From Splendidivirga corallicola (GTDB lineage Bacteria; Bacteroidota; Bacteroidia; Cytophagales; Cyclobacteriaceae), in contig JAUJEA010000003.1 in assembly GCA_030442035.1 (NCBI GenBank), positions 1 through 64,000 on the forward strand: a stretch of 64,000 bases of DNA. The letters run 5' to 3'. Every line of letters begins with the position of its first letter. Within the stretch, counting starts at the first letter, position 1. Below, piece by piece: positions 26,101 through 34,605 of this stretch. The translations under genes were made by a program, and so were the position numbers. The notes beneath the pieces were generated by a model. It was not told where the DNA came from and ran no database searches. It was given only the letters and a program-made list of their open reading frames with translations.

Positions 26101-28209
26101 TCAATTGATGTTTATTTCGTCCATAAAAAGCCAAGCCTTTCCTTCCTTACCTGGATGCCAATCAGGACAGGTACCAACATTGTTAATGGTTAACTTGATG
26201 TAACGTGCGTTACTTTTTTTGAATTTAATTTCATCATGGACAATCTTGATGGCATTGTCTTGGGAAAGCTCATGCTCAAGTTTTCCTACCTGCTCGAATT
26301 GTTTTCCATCGGTTGATATTGAAACAAGTACTTTTTTAGGGAGAAAGATCCAGCTTGGTTGGTTTTGTAAAAAGCCAATCCGGATATCACCAATTTTTTC
26401 CACAGTCTCAAGATCGATCAATAGCTCGGCATCATCACCCTCAAAACCTTGCCACCTCCCGTCACTAAAAGCTAAAGATCCTGAAATTCCATCTACTAAA
26501 TTATGCTCCCCGCTTCCTTGGTATGATTCGCTATATTCATTCGCATATTCAACACGCTTATACAGACCCTTATGGAAATATAGATCTGAAGAGCTATTGG
26601 CTTCCGACCCAATACCATTTCTGAATATTCTGGCTGTTATGCTGGTTTTTGAGTTAATGATAAAGGGACCGGTGTATTCCCTGGATCTTTTGTTTGGTTG
26701 AGAACCGTCCAAAGTATAATGGATCTTATCATCCGCTTTTATACCCTCCAGTATTACCTCAAAACTGCGTTTACCTGCCAGGTATTTTGATTTAATAACC
26801 GGCTTTTCAGCAAAAAGCGCCCAGGTATCTGTCCTGAAAGTTGAAGCAGGCAAACCCTCTGTGTTGAACAAATTGGGTTCGGCCGTATTACTGAACGCAA
26901 ATCGTACTGCAACCGGTTCTTTGATGGATTTTGAACTTACTAATACAGTATTACCATCTATAACAGCTTTAGCGGGCTCAAATGTTTGATCGCCACCTGC
27001 AATCATAAAATGTGTCAATTTCCCGCCCTGTGCTTTTAGGCCATTTTCTGCATGGTCAAAAAATATGCGGATCTTGTTTTTCTCTATTTGCATCGATCGG
27101 TATACAGGACCTGAATATGTTAGTTGTTTTTGTCCGTGATCCTTAGCTAAAGACCAAAGTGCCAATCTGTAACCAACGTCTTGTTTATTCCTTGGATGGA
27201 TATCATTGATGTTGCCAATATCACTTACTACCACCATACCGGTTTTCTCCAGCTCCATTGACTTTAATTGAGCTTCACGTACTAAGGCTCCTACCACGGG
27301 AGGACCATATTTAAACGGTGCAATTTGCACATAATAAAAGGGGAAAGTTTTATCCCAGGCCTCTCTCCAGCCTTGAATCATTTTGGTAAATAGCTTTTTA
27401 TAAGTAGCTGCATTGGCCGTATTGGATTCTCCCTGATACCAGATACTTCCCGCTATCTCAAACGGAACAATGGGGTGGATCATGGCATTATATAACACTC
27501 CGGCATTGGCAGGTCGATAAGCATTTTCAGGAATGGCCTTGGCTGTTTCTCTTAATTCAGGGTCATTTTCGATAACTTCCTCAGGTGTCCAGGCTTCGGC
27601 CGGTGTTCCACCCCAGCTTGTATTGATCAATCCAATAGGCACATTCAGGTCTTTGTGTAATTTTCTTCCAAAGAAATAGCCAACAGCACTGAAACCTTCC
27701 ATGGTTTCCGGCGTGCATTGAACCCAAGTGGCATGACAATCCTCCTGTGGATATTCAGAAGCAGCCTTGGGAATCTGAAAAAAACGGATATTGGGATAAT
27801 CCGCATTTTTTACCTCTTCCTGTGCATTGTTAAATCCATGTTTAGCAGACCATTCCATATTGGACTGGCCCGAACAAACCCAAACTTCTCCAATTAAAAT
27901 GTCTTTTAACTCAATGGTATTAGCTCCTTTTATCAATAAGGTATAAGGTCCTCCAGCTTCGGGAGTGGCTATTTTTAATGACCATTTCGAAAAATGATTA
28001 GTCTTTGCTTTAACAACCTCTTCATCCCAACTACCACTAACGCTTACTTCCTCTCCAGGACTTGCCCAACCCCAAATGGTTACCTGACTCTTTTGTTGCA
28101 GCACCATATGATCTGAAATAACTGCAGGAAGTCTGACGTCTGCCAATAATCGATTTGAACATAACAACAGAGAAAGGGAAATAACAAGTTTGATTTGGGA
28201 GTTCTTCAT
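26101..28209 (-). CDS. sialate O-acetylesterase (SASA/SGNH) with chitobiase-type and F5/8C domains
   Basis: 702 residues, signal peptide to about residue 24. N-terminal beta domain, then SGNH hydrolase blocks: nucleophile CSGQSNMEWS, SIWYQGESNT, and DIHPRNKQDVG carrying the catalytic-type D-x-x-H. Then 'HYTLDGSQPNKRSRE' (chitobiase-type FN3) and an F5/8C module (WQGFEGDDAELLIDL...CPDWHPGKEGKAWLFMDE). It should remove O-acetyl groups from sialic acid or other glycan residues, unmasking them for the glycosidases next to it. Confidence 0.92.
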   Translation of the reverse strand: MKNSQIKLVISLSLLLCSNRLLADVRLPAVISDHMVLQQKSQVTIWGWASPGEEVSVSGSWDEEVVKAKTNHFSKWSLKIATPEAGGPYTLLIKGANTIELKDILIGEVWVCSGQSNMEWSAKHGFNNAQEEVKNADYPNIRFFQIPKAASEYPQEDCHATWVQCTPETMEGFSAVGYFFGRKLHKDLNVPIGLINTSWGGTPAEAWTPEEVIENDPELRETAKAIPENAYRPANAGVLYNAMIHPIVPFEIAGSIWYQGESNTANAATYKKLFTKMIQGWREAWDKTFPFYYVQIAPFKYGPPVVGALVREAQLKSMELEKTGMVVVSDIGNINDIHPRNKQDVGYRLALWSLAKDHGQKQLTYSGPVYRSMQIEKNKIRIFFDHAENGLKAQGGKLTHFMIAGGDQTFEPAKAVIDGNTVLVSSKSIKEPVAVRFAFSNTAEPNLFNTEGLPASTFRTDTWALFAEKPVIKSKYLAGKRSFEVILEGIKADDKIHYTLDGSQPNKRSREYTGPFIINSKTSITARIFRNGIGSEANSSSDLYFHKGLYKRVEYANEYSESYQGSGEHNLVDGISGSLAFSDGRWQGFEGDDAELLIDLETVEKIGDIRIGFLQNQPSWIFLPKKVLVSISTDGKQFEQVGKLEHELSQDNAIKIVHDEIKFKKSNARYIKLTINNVGTCPDWHPGKEGKAWLFMDEININ

Positions 28210-28384
28210 GGTCTGGACCTTTAATATGTGAATATCAGTTAAAAAGAGTGTTTGTTTTGGAAATATCCCTTAATTAAAGAGTTGGTAGAAATAGAAGGAC
28301 AGGTTGGTGGAATTGTGTTGAAGTATTGGGGTGTTGAAGTTGAGATTCCGGATTAATTCAAGGAAAGACTATCCTTTATAGCGT

Positions 28385-28843
28385 TTATTTCACCTCGGTA
28401 AAATGTGAATGGATACACAACCAGGTACCATTTTCTTTGACGAATATTCGGGTGGATTTTCCTTTGCTGCTAAATTGTTCTCCATTAATTTTTCCACCAT
28501 CTGTCCAGTAATATACGATCCAGGCTACATCTCCTTTAATGGTAATTTGAGGTTGGTGCATTTCAGTGTGGAAATTAGTAGCTCTTTGTATAAACCCACG
28601 GACATTATTTACATCAAATGCTTTCCCCTCATTTAAATAGATATCACTTTCTCCAAAATAAGTATAATCAGGATGAATGTGTTTGGCATACTTATCAAGA
28701 TCTCTTTTCTCAATGGCATCCCACATATCAATAACTGCAGCTTTGATGGCCTGCTTATCTTTGTCTTGCTTTTTGGATTGTGCTCCAACAGTAAAAACTA
28801 AAAAATAACAGCTTATGATTATAAAAATTCTCATTGTATTCAT
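28385..28843 (-). CDS. SnoaL/DUF4440-like exported protein
   Basis: 152 residues with signal peptide (1-~21, ending GAQS). The body has the NTF2-like fold of DUF4440: DMWDAIEKRDLDKYAKHIHPDYTYFGE, then ITIKGDVAWIVYYW and STRIFVKENGTWLCIHSHFT. Often a small-ligand-binding or ketosteroid-isomerase-like protein; no function assignable. It is the first of the minus-strand glycan series but separated from the esterase by 175 bases. Confidence 0.8.
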   Translation of the reverse strand: MNTMRIFIIISCYFLVFTVGAQSKKQDKDKQAIKAAVIDMWDAIEKRDLDKYAKHIHPDYTYFGESDIYLNEGKAFDVNNVRGFIQRATNFHTEMHQPQITIKGDVAWIVYYWTDGGKINGEQFSSKGKSTRIFVKENGTWLCIHSHFTEVK

Positions 28844-28946
28844 TTCAAAGGAGTTTGTGAGATTTGCAAAGAAATTTATCGCTATTCAATTTAATCATGA
28901 TTTTAAACTTTTAATATCTGGGCAGCCCTTTTCAATAACCCATTTA

Positions 28947-29864
28947 TTACTTTTTGTTCAGCCAAACCCGATAAGTAATACCAAGTTTGATATTAAGGAC
29001 CTGAGATAGATCTTCTGATAAAGTGCTTCCATTTAAGAATTGATCATCAGGAAGTGCATAGTGCTCCAAGTTTCTTCTAAATGTAAACCCAGGTTGGACA
29101 AAAGCTCCCCATCTTCCATGCATTGTGTAATGGGCAAATAAGCTGGCGATGTAAAACCGATAGGGAAAGGACACTGGAAATTGCGTGAAATATGATGATT
29201 CCAATCCATTCCAATTATTCAAAGCAAAAGCATTGGACAAAGATTTTACGTCTGACCCAAAATACCATCTATCATTCAATTGATAACCAATATGCAATTG
29301 TGACAATAAAATAGCAGAGATAACAAATTGATCGGAAGGTTTCCAGTTTATTAAAAACAATGGAACCGTTCTGTCAACAAAAAGGGTATTCTCATGAAAT
29401 AGTATTACACCAAATTTCAGCTCTTTATTCCATTGATAATGGATCAGCAAAGCGGCATTATATTGAAAGTGGTCTAATGGAAATTCTTGATAGTCGGAAT
29501 TAATCGAACCGGAAACTCTTACGATCGAGCTGATCTTATAATCTTTACCCCAGAACTTTCGATATGAAAGTGCCAGCTCATTGGCCCATAGGTTTGGCAG
29601 CTCTACGGAGTGATCAATTTGATGTAGATTGAGGTTTCCGCTGACTTGAAATACATCACCATCACCTTTTTCATTTAATACAATCGGCAAGTTAAAAATA
29701 AGATTATACGCCCTTTGTTTCAGATCATTATTGACTAACTCCGTAGTGCCGTAATGCTCATAACTGAAACGGAAAATATCAACATAATTTTGGGAAAACG
29801 AGGTCTGGCAAAGCACAAAAAAAATGATACAGAAGAATAAACTGCTTCTTTGATTCATGATCAT
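28947..29864 (-). CDS. outer-membrane beta-barrel protein, DUF6268-like
   Basis: 305 residues, signal peptide ending SFSQ. Regular amphipathic strands with aromatic girdles (FGVILFHENTLF, YRFYIASLFAHYTM) and a final strand 'VLNIKLGITYRVWLNKK'. The layout suggests a DUF6268-type barrel, which is a guess from the overall look. It follows the DISM kinase in the same direction with a 63-base gap. Confidence 0.65.
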   Translation of the reverse strand: MIMNQRSSLFFCIIFFVLCQTSFSQNYVDIFRFSYEHYGTTELVNNDLKQRAYNLIFNLPIVLNEKGDGDVFQVSGNLNLHQIDHSVELPNLWANELALSYRKFWGKDYKISSIVRVSGSINSDYQEFPLDHFQYNAALLIHYQWNKELKFGVILFHENTLFVDRTVPLFLINWKPSDQFVISAILLSQLHIGYQLNDRWYFGSDVKSLSNAFALNNWNGLESSYFTQFPVSFPYRFYIASLFAHYTMHGRWGAFVQPGFTFRRNLEHYALPDDQFLNGSTLSEDLSQVLNIKLGITYRVWLNKK

Positions 29865-29927
29865 GTTTAGGTTCGAACCGAAACTAACCCTAAAGCAATC
29901 ATAATTACAAATGTTCCGGTCTAAAAA

Positions 29928-32114
29928 TTAAATGGTTTTGATATTTTCCTGTTTCTCTGCTTTTTTTTCGACAGATATATTTTTCAGTAGTAAGATGTTC
30001 ACCTGGGTAAGCTCATTGTTTCGGTTTAAAGAAATTTTTGCTTTGATCTTATTAGCAATGATTTTTGCTTCATAGAGCCCCAGGCCAAATCCTTTAGATT
30101 TGTCTGTTCCTTTTGTAAACATATCGAAGGCCCGATCTACAAATTCCGGTGCAATACTGATTCCGTTGTCCCGTATGGATACACTCATCATTCTTTCGCT
30201 GCGCTCTTCGACAATTACTTTTATGAATTGGTTGGTTTGAGAAGGATTTGAGAATTTGATGGCATTATCAAGAACATTCTCAAATAAAACATTGAGCAAT
30301 TCCGTATCCGAAAATATTCTACAACCTGAAGGTAGTTCCAGCGTGATTTTCGGAGCATTGGGAAATTTGTGGGATAACCTTTGACTTATTTTTTCGATCA
30401 CTTGAGTCAATTCCACCTCATGAAGTTCCAACTCCTTTCGATTAATTTCATGAGCTCTTTTAATACAGGAAATCAAATCATCCATCTCTTTGGTCGATTG
30501 CTCAAAGAGATTAAAATAAGTGATGACATTACTGGTTTCGGTATCTACTTTTACCAACTCACACAAGCCAAGCAATCTGGCAATAGGTCCCTTTAGGTCA
30601 TGTGATGACCTATAAATAAAGTGATCCAAATTTTTATTGGTTTCCGATAACTGCAATACCGATTTTTGCAGTTGCGTGGTACGTTGTTCCACCAGGCTTT
30701 CCAAATGTTGATTATCTTTAATTAATTGATCATTTTGAATTGAAATAATATTCTGCGCCTCTTCCAGTTTATTATTTTGGCTTTCAATCTCCTCCTTTTG
30801 CTGTTTTATTTTCTCCAATGCCTCTTCAATCTCTTCCTTCTTTTTAATTACCTCCATAGTCCTTTCATTCACTTCTTCCTCAAGGTTTTGAGATAATCTT
30901 TCGAGGCCTTGATAAACTCCTGCAAACCTTTTGGCAATTACTATAAACTGTAAACTAATAAACAAACCAAATCCCAAGGGTATGGATTCAGCATTTCCAA
31001 TAATGCCCATACCAAATGTGTGAAGGGCATCATTGAGACCCGCAAATATCATAACGATGACACCAAAAGCCTGTAGTTTGGATTCTTTCCTTTTTCTAAT
31101 TGTGGCCTTGGCAATGACACAAAACAAATAGGTTACACCAAAGAACATGATAATCTGAAAGGGTAGAATAGTTGGCAAAAAGATATTGACCGGTGAGAAA
31201 ATCAAAAAAAGTGAATAAAGGGATGTAATGATGAAAAAGGCTTTGGTTACACGGGTGTGAGCATCATCTGGATATAATGATCTGATATACAAGAGACCAA
31301 CGGCCACCAACATATAGGTAGAAGCGTAATAAAGTGTACTCTGCCATTTGAAACTCAAGAGTTCATTGAAAGTTTTTAGAAATACATACAGATCATGACT
31401 GCCAAATACTGTCAATTTGACTACAATTAAAATACAGGCAATGGCGAAATAAACCAGCGATTTATTTTTCCTGATAAAGAAATAGAGAATGAAGAGAAAC
31501 AATCCCATCATGGCAACACAACCGATCCAGGCAAGTTCAAAAGTATTTTTGAGTTTGCTGGCATTACTCAGTGCCTGGTAATGGGCAATTTTGAATGGTT
31601 CAATAATACCACCTACAAAAAGACTATAGTTTGAAACCTGGATCACGATTTCCAATTCACGTTCGGGTGGCAATTGGATCATTTCTTCCACCATGAGGTT
31701 CTTGTATCCAATTTGGCTCACTTCACCTCGTTTGCTCATCATATTGCCATTGATCCATACTTTGGAGGCACTCCAAATTTTTGGCACCAGCAATCCCAGG
31801 TTTTTGGTAGGCATCTGATCAAATGTTACCTTCAGCCGATAGGTAGCGTACCCATAGTCGGGATACATATCGCCATTTTGATCCTTATAAACTGTCCATG
31901 TGTTTGGAACTTCGACATACTGCGGGTGATGAATACCTTCCTCAAAATCCTGTGGATTTATGAATTTTTGCCAATAGAATTCCCAATCTCCATTGAGGAG
32001 CTGAATGTGATCAAGCGTATTTTCCATTAAATCAATACGTCCTGATTCAGCTTTGTGACGCTCCTTGGGTTGGCAGGAGATCAAAAACATTAAAATGGCT
32101 ATCCTCAGCTTCAT
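29928..32114 (-). CDS. DISM-type sensor histidine kinase
   Basis: 728 residues. N-terminal lipobox-like segment (MFLISCQ), an extracellular beta-sandwich (DISM extracellular domain: LLNGDWEFYWQKF, YRLKVTFDQ, WINGNM), seven transmembrane helices at about 185-400, a long coiled coil (430-500), a HisKA domain with SSHDLKGPIARL near residue 505, and an ATPase domain (ENVLDNAIKFSN, GLGLYEAKIIAN). The G1 box reads DNGISIAPE instead of DNGPGI, a visible deviation. No partner regulator nearby. Confidence 0.88.
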   Translation of the reverse strand: MKLRIAILMFLISCQPKERHKAESGRIDLMENTLDHIQLLNGDWEFYWQKFINPQDFEEGIHHPQYVEVPNTWTVYKDQNGDMYPDYGYATYRLKVTFDQMPTKNLGLLVPKIWSASKVWINGNMMSKRGEVSQIGYKNLMVEEMIQLPPERELEIVIQVSNYSLFVGGIIEPFKIAHYQALSNASKLKNTFELAWIGCVAMMGLFLFILYFFIRKNKSLVYFAIACILIVVKLTVFGSHDLYVFLKTFNELLSFKWQSTLYYASTYMLVAVGLLYIRSLYPDDAHTRVTKAFFIITSLYSLFLIFSPVNIFLPTILPFQIIMFFGVTYLFCVIAKATIRKRKESKLQAFGVIVMIFAGLNDALHTFGMGIIGNAESIPLGFGLFISLQFIVIAKRFAGVYQGLERLSQNLEEEVNERTMEVIKKKEEIEEALEKIKQQKEEIESQNNKLEEAQNIISIQNDQLIKDNQHLESLVEQRTTQLQKSVLQLSETNKNLDHFIYRSSHDLKGPIARLLGLCELVKVDTETSNVITYFNLFEQSTKEMDDLISCIKRAHEINRKELELHEVELTQVIEKISQRLSHKFPNAPKITLELPSGCRIFSDTELLNVLFENVLDNAIKFSNPSQTNQFIKVIVEERSERMMSVSIRDNGISIAPEFVDRAFDMFTKGTDKSKGFGLGLYEAKIIANKIKAKISLNRNNELTQVNILLLKNISVEKKAEKQENIKTI

Positions 32115-32483
32115 TATTCGAGCCTTTATTTTTTTGGGTGTAACAAAAAAGTAATGATAGGTTATTGGGATGAGTACTTATTAATCGAACAATTCGATCA
32201 ATAGTTCCTACTAAAATTTAAATATTAAGAGTCACGCAATATTTTGTTCAATATTGAAGCTATTGGGGTTAATTCAAATATTAAGCCGTGGATAAAGATA
32301 AAATTTAATTGTTTAAACACTGGTTCATCTTTTAGGAAAGTCTGCCATATGTTGAAAAGTGAGTTTTATTACATGTTTTTATAAATTGTCATTGCGCTAA
32401 TGGCCTCATCATGGCCTATGATTTGGGTTTGTTATTTCCTTTGGTAGGAAAAGATATGGCATTCTATGCCACATCAGTATAAC
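32115..32483. other. intergenic region upstream of DISM kinase
   Basis: About 370 bases without a supportable gene. It should contain the kinase promoter. A short palindrome TGGCAT-TCT-ATGCCA is visible near 32457-32471; otherwise only AT-rich sequence. Confidence 0.4.
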
Positions 32484-32514
32484 AAAAAGACTGCCTGATA
32501 AAGCAATCTTTTTT
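32484..32514 (-). terminator. terminator-like hairpin
   Basis: AAAAAGA-C-TGC (32484-32494) pairs with GCA-A-TCTTTTT (32503-32513) around an 8-nt loop. It lies 30 bases after the stop of the small gene at 32545 and, on the minus strand, ends in a T-run. Confidence 0.65.
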
Positions 32515-32544
32515 GATCGTTTTGGTAATGATCAACTGAAAATT

Positions 32545-32754
32545 CTATAGATGAAAAAAGACAAATAAGACAATCAAAAGTGTAGTTATAGTCCCAATGG
32601 CATTTGGCAAATCATTTTGGAATTTGTCTCTTAACCAATTGTGCATTGGAAATCCATGACAAAAGATATAACCGGCAAATGAAATACCTAGCCATTTTGA
32701 AAACACAGGCTCCGGTGCTTCAAATAGCAATAGCAGAATATAACTCAAAATCAT
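32545..32754 (-). CDS. small hypothetical membrane protein
   Basis: 69 residues: two hydrophobic segments (about 1-12 with 21-35, and 50-68) separated by a charged loop (NWLRDKFQNDLPNA). A terminator-like hairpin directly downstream supports that it is expressed. No family recognised. Confidence 0.5.
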   Translation of the reverse strand: MILSYILLLLFEAPEPVFSKWLGISFAGYIFCHGFPMHNWLRDKFQNDLPNAIGTITTLLIVLFVFFHL

Positions 32755-32859
32755 TAATGATTTGAAAGAAGGTTTACAGAGAAAATAAAAAAGTTAAAAT
32801 AAAACAATCGAGATATTACTAAAGAACATGGACATAGCTATTGAATCTGGATTAGATTG

Positions 32860-33750
32860 TCAAAGAACCGTAGCGGGAGTTCCTTTAGGGTTCTTATTGT
32901 TTTGCTTGAGAATCCCTCTTTTTTTGTTCCCAAAAATATAACTTCCTTTATTTGTCAATTTTTGAATTGGAATGCCATAGGCCAATGTAAAAAAATGTCC
33001 TTCAATATCAGTTCCTCTAGTTCCAAAATTATACCCCCAATTGACTTGCATATCTAAAAAAGTCAACCCCATAAGAAGTCCAATGAAGTTTTCATTTTCT
33101 CCATTATCGGATACTGAGGAAAAAATCACACCGAATTGTGCACCAAAATGATTTGTAAAGGTTGAGCTCACAGGATCATTTTTGCTGTTTATTTCCATTG
33201 TCGTTGTTAATTCTCCTCTTGCAATATTAATCCCTGCGCCCAGCGAGCTAAAGACTGATGTGCGAAATTTTGGATTACTAATATTCTCATTTGTTCTATC
33301 GAATCTAAATAGAGGTAATATAAAGTTGGTATGTATTGCTGTTCTTTTCTCCTTTGATATAACAACATTTGTGGGACCTTCTTGTGAGTTTATGACGAAT
33401 TGAATGGTAGGCTTTGTATCTAATTCAACAGCAGCAGCAGTCACAACTATAGTAATTAGTTCTGCGGATGAAGATGTAATGGTTCCAGTATGAGTACCAT
33501 CACGGTTATCAGTAGGTTGTACTATTGTTACATTGTTACTTGTGCTGCTTAATAAAACTGCTATACCAGCAGTAGTTATATTGTTTCCTCTTGCGTCTTT
33601 TACGGTAACTTTGATTTTACTATTAGAACCAACAAAGATAGGGGTTTCGACTTCCACTATGGATTGAGAAGCATCAGGAGTTTGGGCTAATGTGAGTTCA
33701 TTGCTAACTACTATTATAAGGACTATTATTAAAAAACTTCTTATTTTCAT
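32860..33750 (-). CDS. Ig-like (Big_1-type) domain outer-membrane protein
   Basis: 296 residues from the ATG at 33750, which gives a clean signal peptide (MKIRSFLIIVLIIVVSNELTLAQ); an upstream ATG at 33765 is possible. Residues ~25-125 are an invasin-like Ig domain: KIKVTVKDARGNNITTAGIAVLLSS, then 'PTDNRDGTHTGTITSSSAE'. The C-terminal ~170 residues look like beta-barrel strands. Possibly a small surface adhesin. It sits at the left edge of the accessory region. Confidence 0.65.
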   Translation of the reverse strand: MKIRSFLIIVLIIVVSNELTLAQTPDASQSIVEVETPIFVGSNSKIKVTVKDARGNNITTAGIAVLLSSTSNNVTIVQPTDNRDGTHTGTITSSSAELITIVVTAAAVELDTKPTIQFVINSQEGPTNVVISKEKRTAIHTNFILPLFRFDRTNENISNPKFRTSVFSSLGAGINIARGELTTTMEINSKNDPVSSTFTNHFGAQFGVIFSSVSDNGENENFIGLLMGLTFLDMQVNWGYNFGTRGTDIEGHFFTLAYGIPIQKLTNKGSYIFGNKKRGILKQNNKNPKGTPATVL

Positions 33751-33841
33751 GTTCTGATACTTCATATTGAAATTTATCTAAAATTGTAGATTTCAATATC
33801 TTGGAAATACGAGGGTTTATCAATACCCAAGCTTTGGTATT

Positions 33842-34428
33842 TCTGAGGAAAGCTTACGAAACCTTTATTTAACAACAGCACAGAAAAAAGACATAAGGAA
33901 CTATAAAGAAGGCCATATCATCCAAACACACCAAAAGATGATCGGTATACCATCCCGATCAAAATTACTGGTTACAAGTATTGAACAAAATCATGTTCTT
34001 GTTACAGACAATGAAGGGCAATCAAGAGAACTGCCATTGTTTCAAGCAGATCGTTTTGATGTGTATTCTAAACATGATTTACCTATTGCTAAAGGTGATA
34101 TTATCCGTATTACCAAGAATGGAAAAGATGCAAAAAGCAGCCGATTGAAGAATGGTATGCTTTTAAAGGTCAAAGGATTTTCTAAAATGGGGTAAATAAC
34201 AGCCTTTGATCCAAAAGGCCAAGGCAAGGAAATATCCTTAACAAAGATCATGGAAATATAGATCACGGCTATTGTCTGACTTCCTATGCATCACAAGGCA
34301 AAACCGTTGATCGGGTCCTTATCACTCAACCTGCAAGCACCTTGACAGCATCAAACCCAGAGCAGTTTTATGTATCGGTTTCAAGAGGTAGAGAGGCTGT
34401 GACAGTTTATACACAAGATAAATCCTAA
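33842..34428 (+). pseudogene. MobF (TraA/TrwC-like) relaxase-helicase, C-terminal remnant
   Basis: The frame encodes LYLTTAQKKDIRNYKEGHII, then 'PLFQADRFDVYSKHDLPIAKGDIIRITKNG' in shorter blocks, typical of the linker and helicase part of MobF relaxases. It is broken by an in-frame TAA at 34193-34195 and a 1-base frameshift near 34244. After the shift it continues DHGYCLTSYASQGKTVDRV and FYVSVSRGREAVTVYTQDK, the conserved helicase motifs V/VI region, ending at TAA 34426-34428. Relaxase domain and Walker A are absent. It shows that a conjugative or mobilisable element once entered here. Confidence 0.82.
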
Positions 34429-34605
34429 CTACTTCACTATATGATAAGAGTAAAAAAATACAGCTTCAGAGCTGAGAAAATCAAAAAACCAAAAATAGGA
34501 TAATACTAAATTTAAATAGTTTTTCTAAATATTGGTAATAGTAATTAAAAAACTCATTTCGTTTTCATTACTAGGTCGATGATCAAAATCTATGAATTTA
34601 AATCG

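Noticed and set aside
26219-26701. 160-codon plus-strand frame inside the esterase gene
   Set aside because: Shadow of a well-supported minus-strand SGNH/F5/8C gene.
17358-28209. Naming the cluster a classical polysaccharide utilisation locus
   Set aside because: No SusC/SusD pair or hybrid two-component/ECF regulator is present in the cluster.
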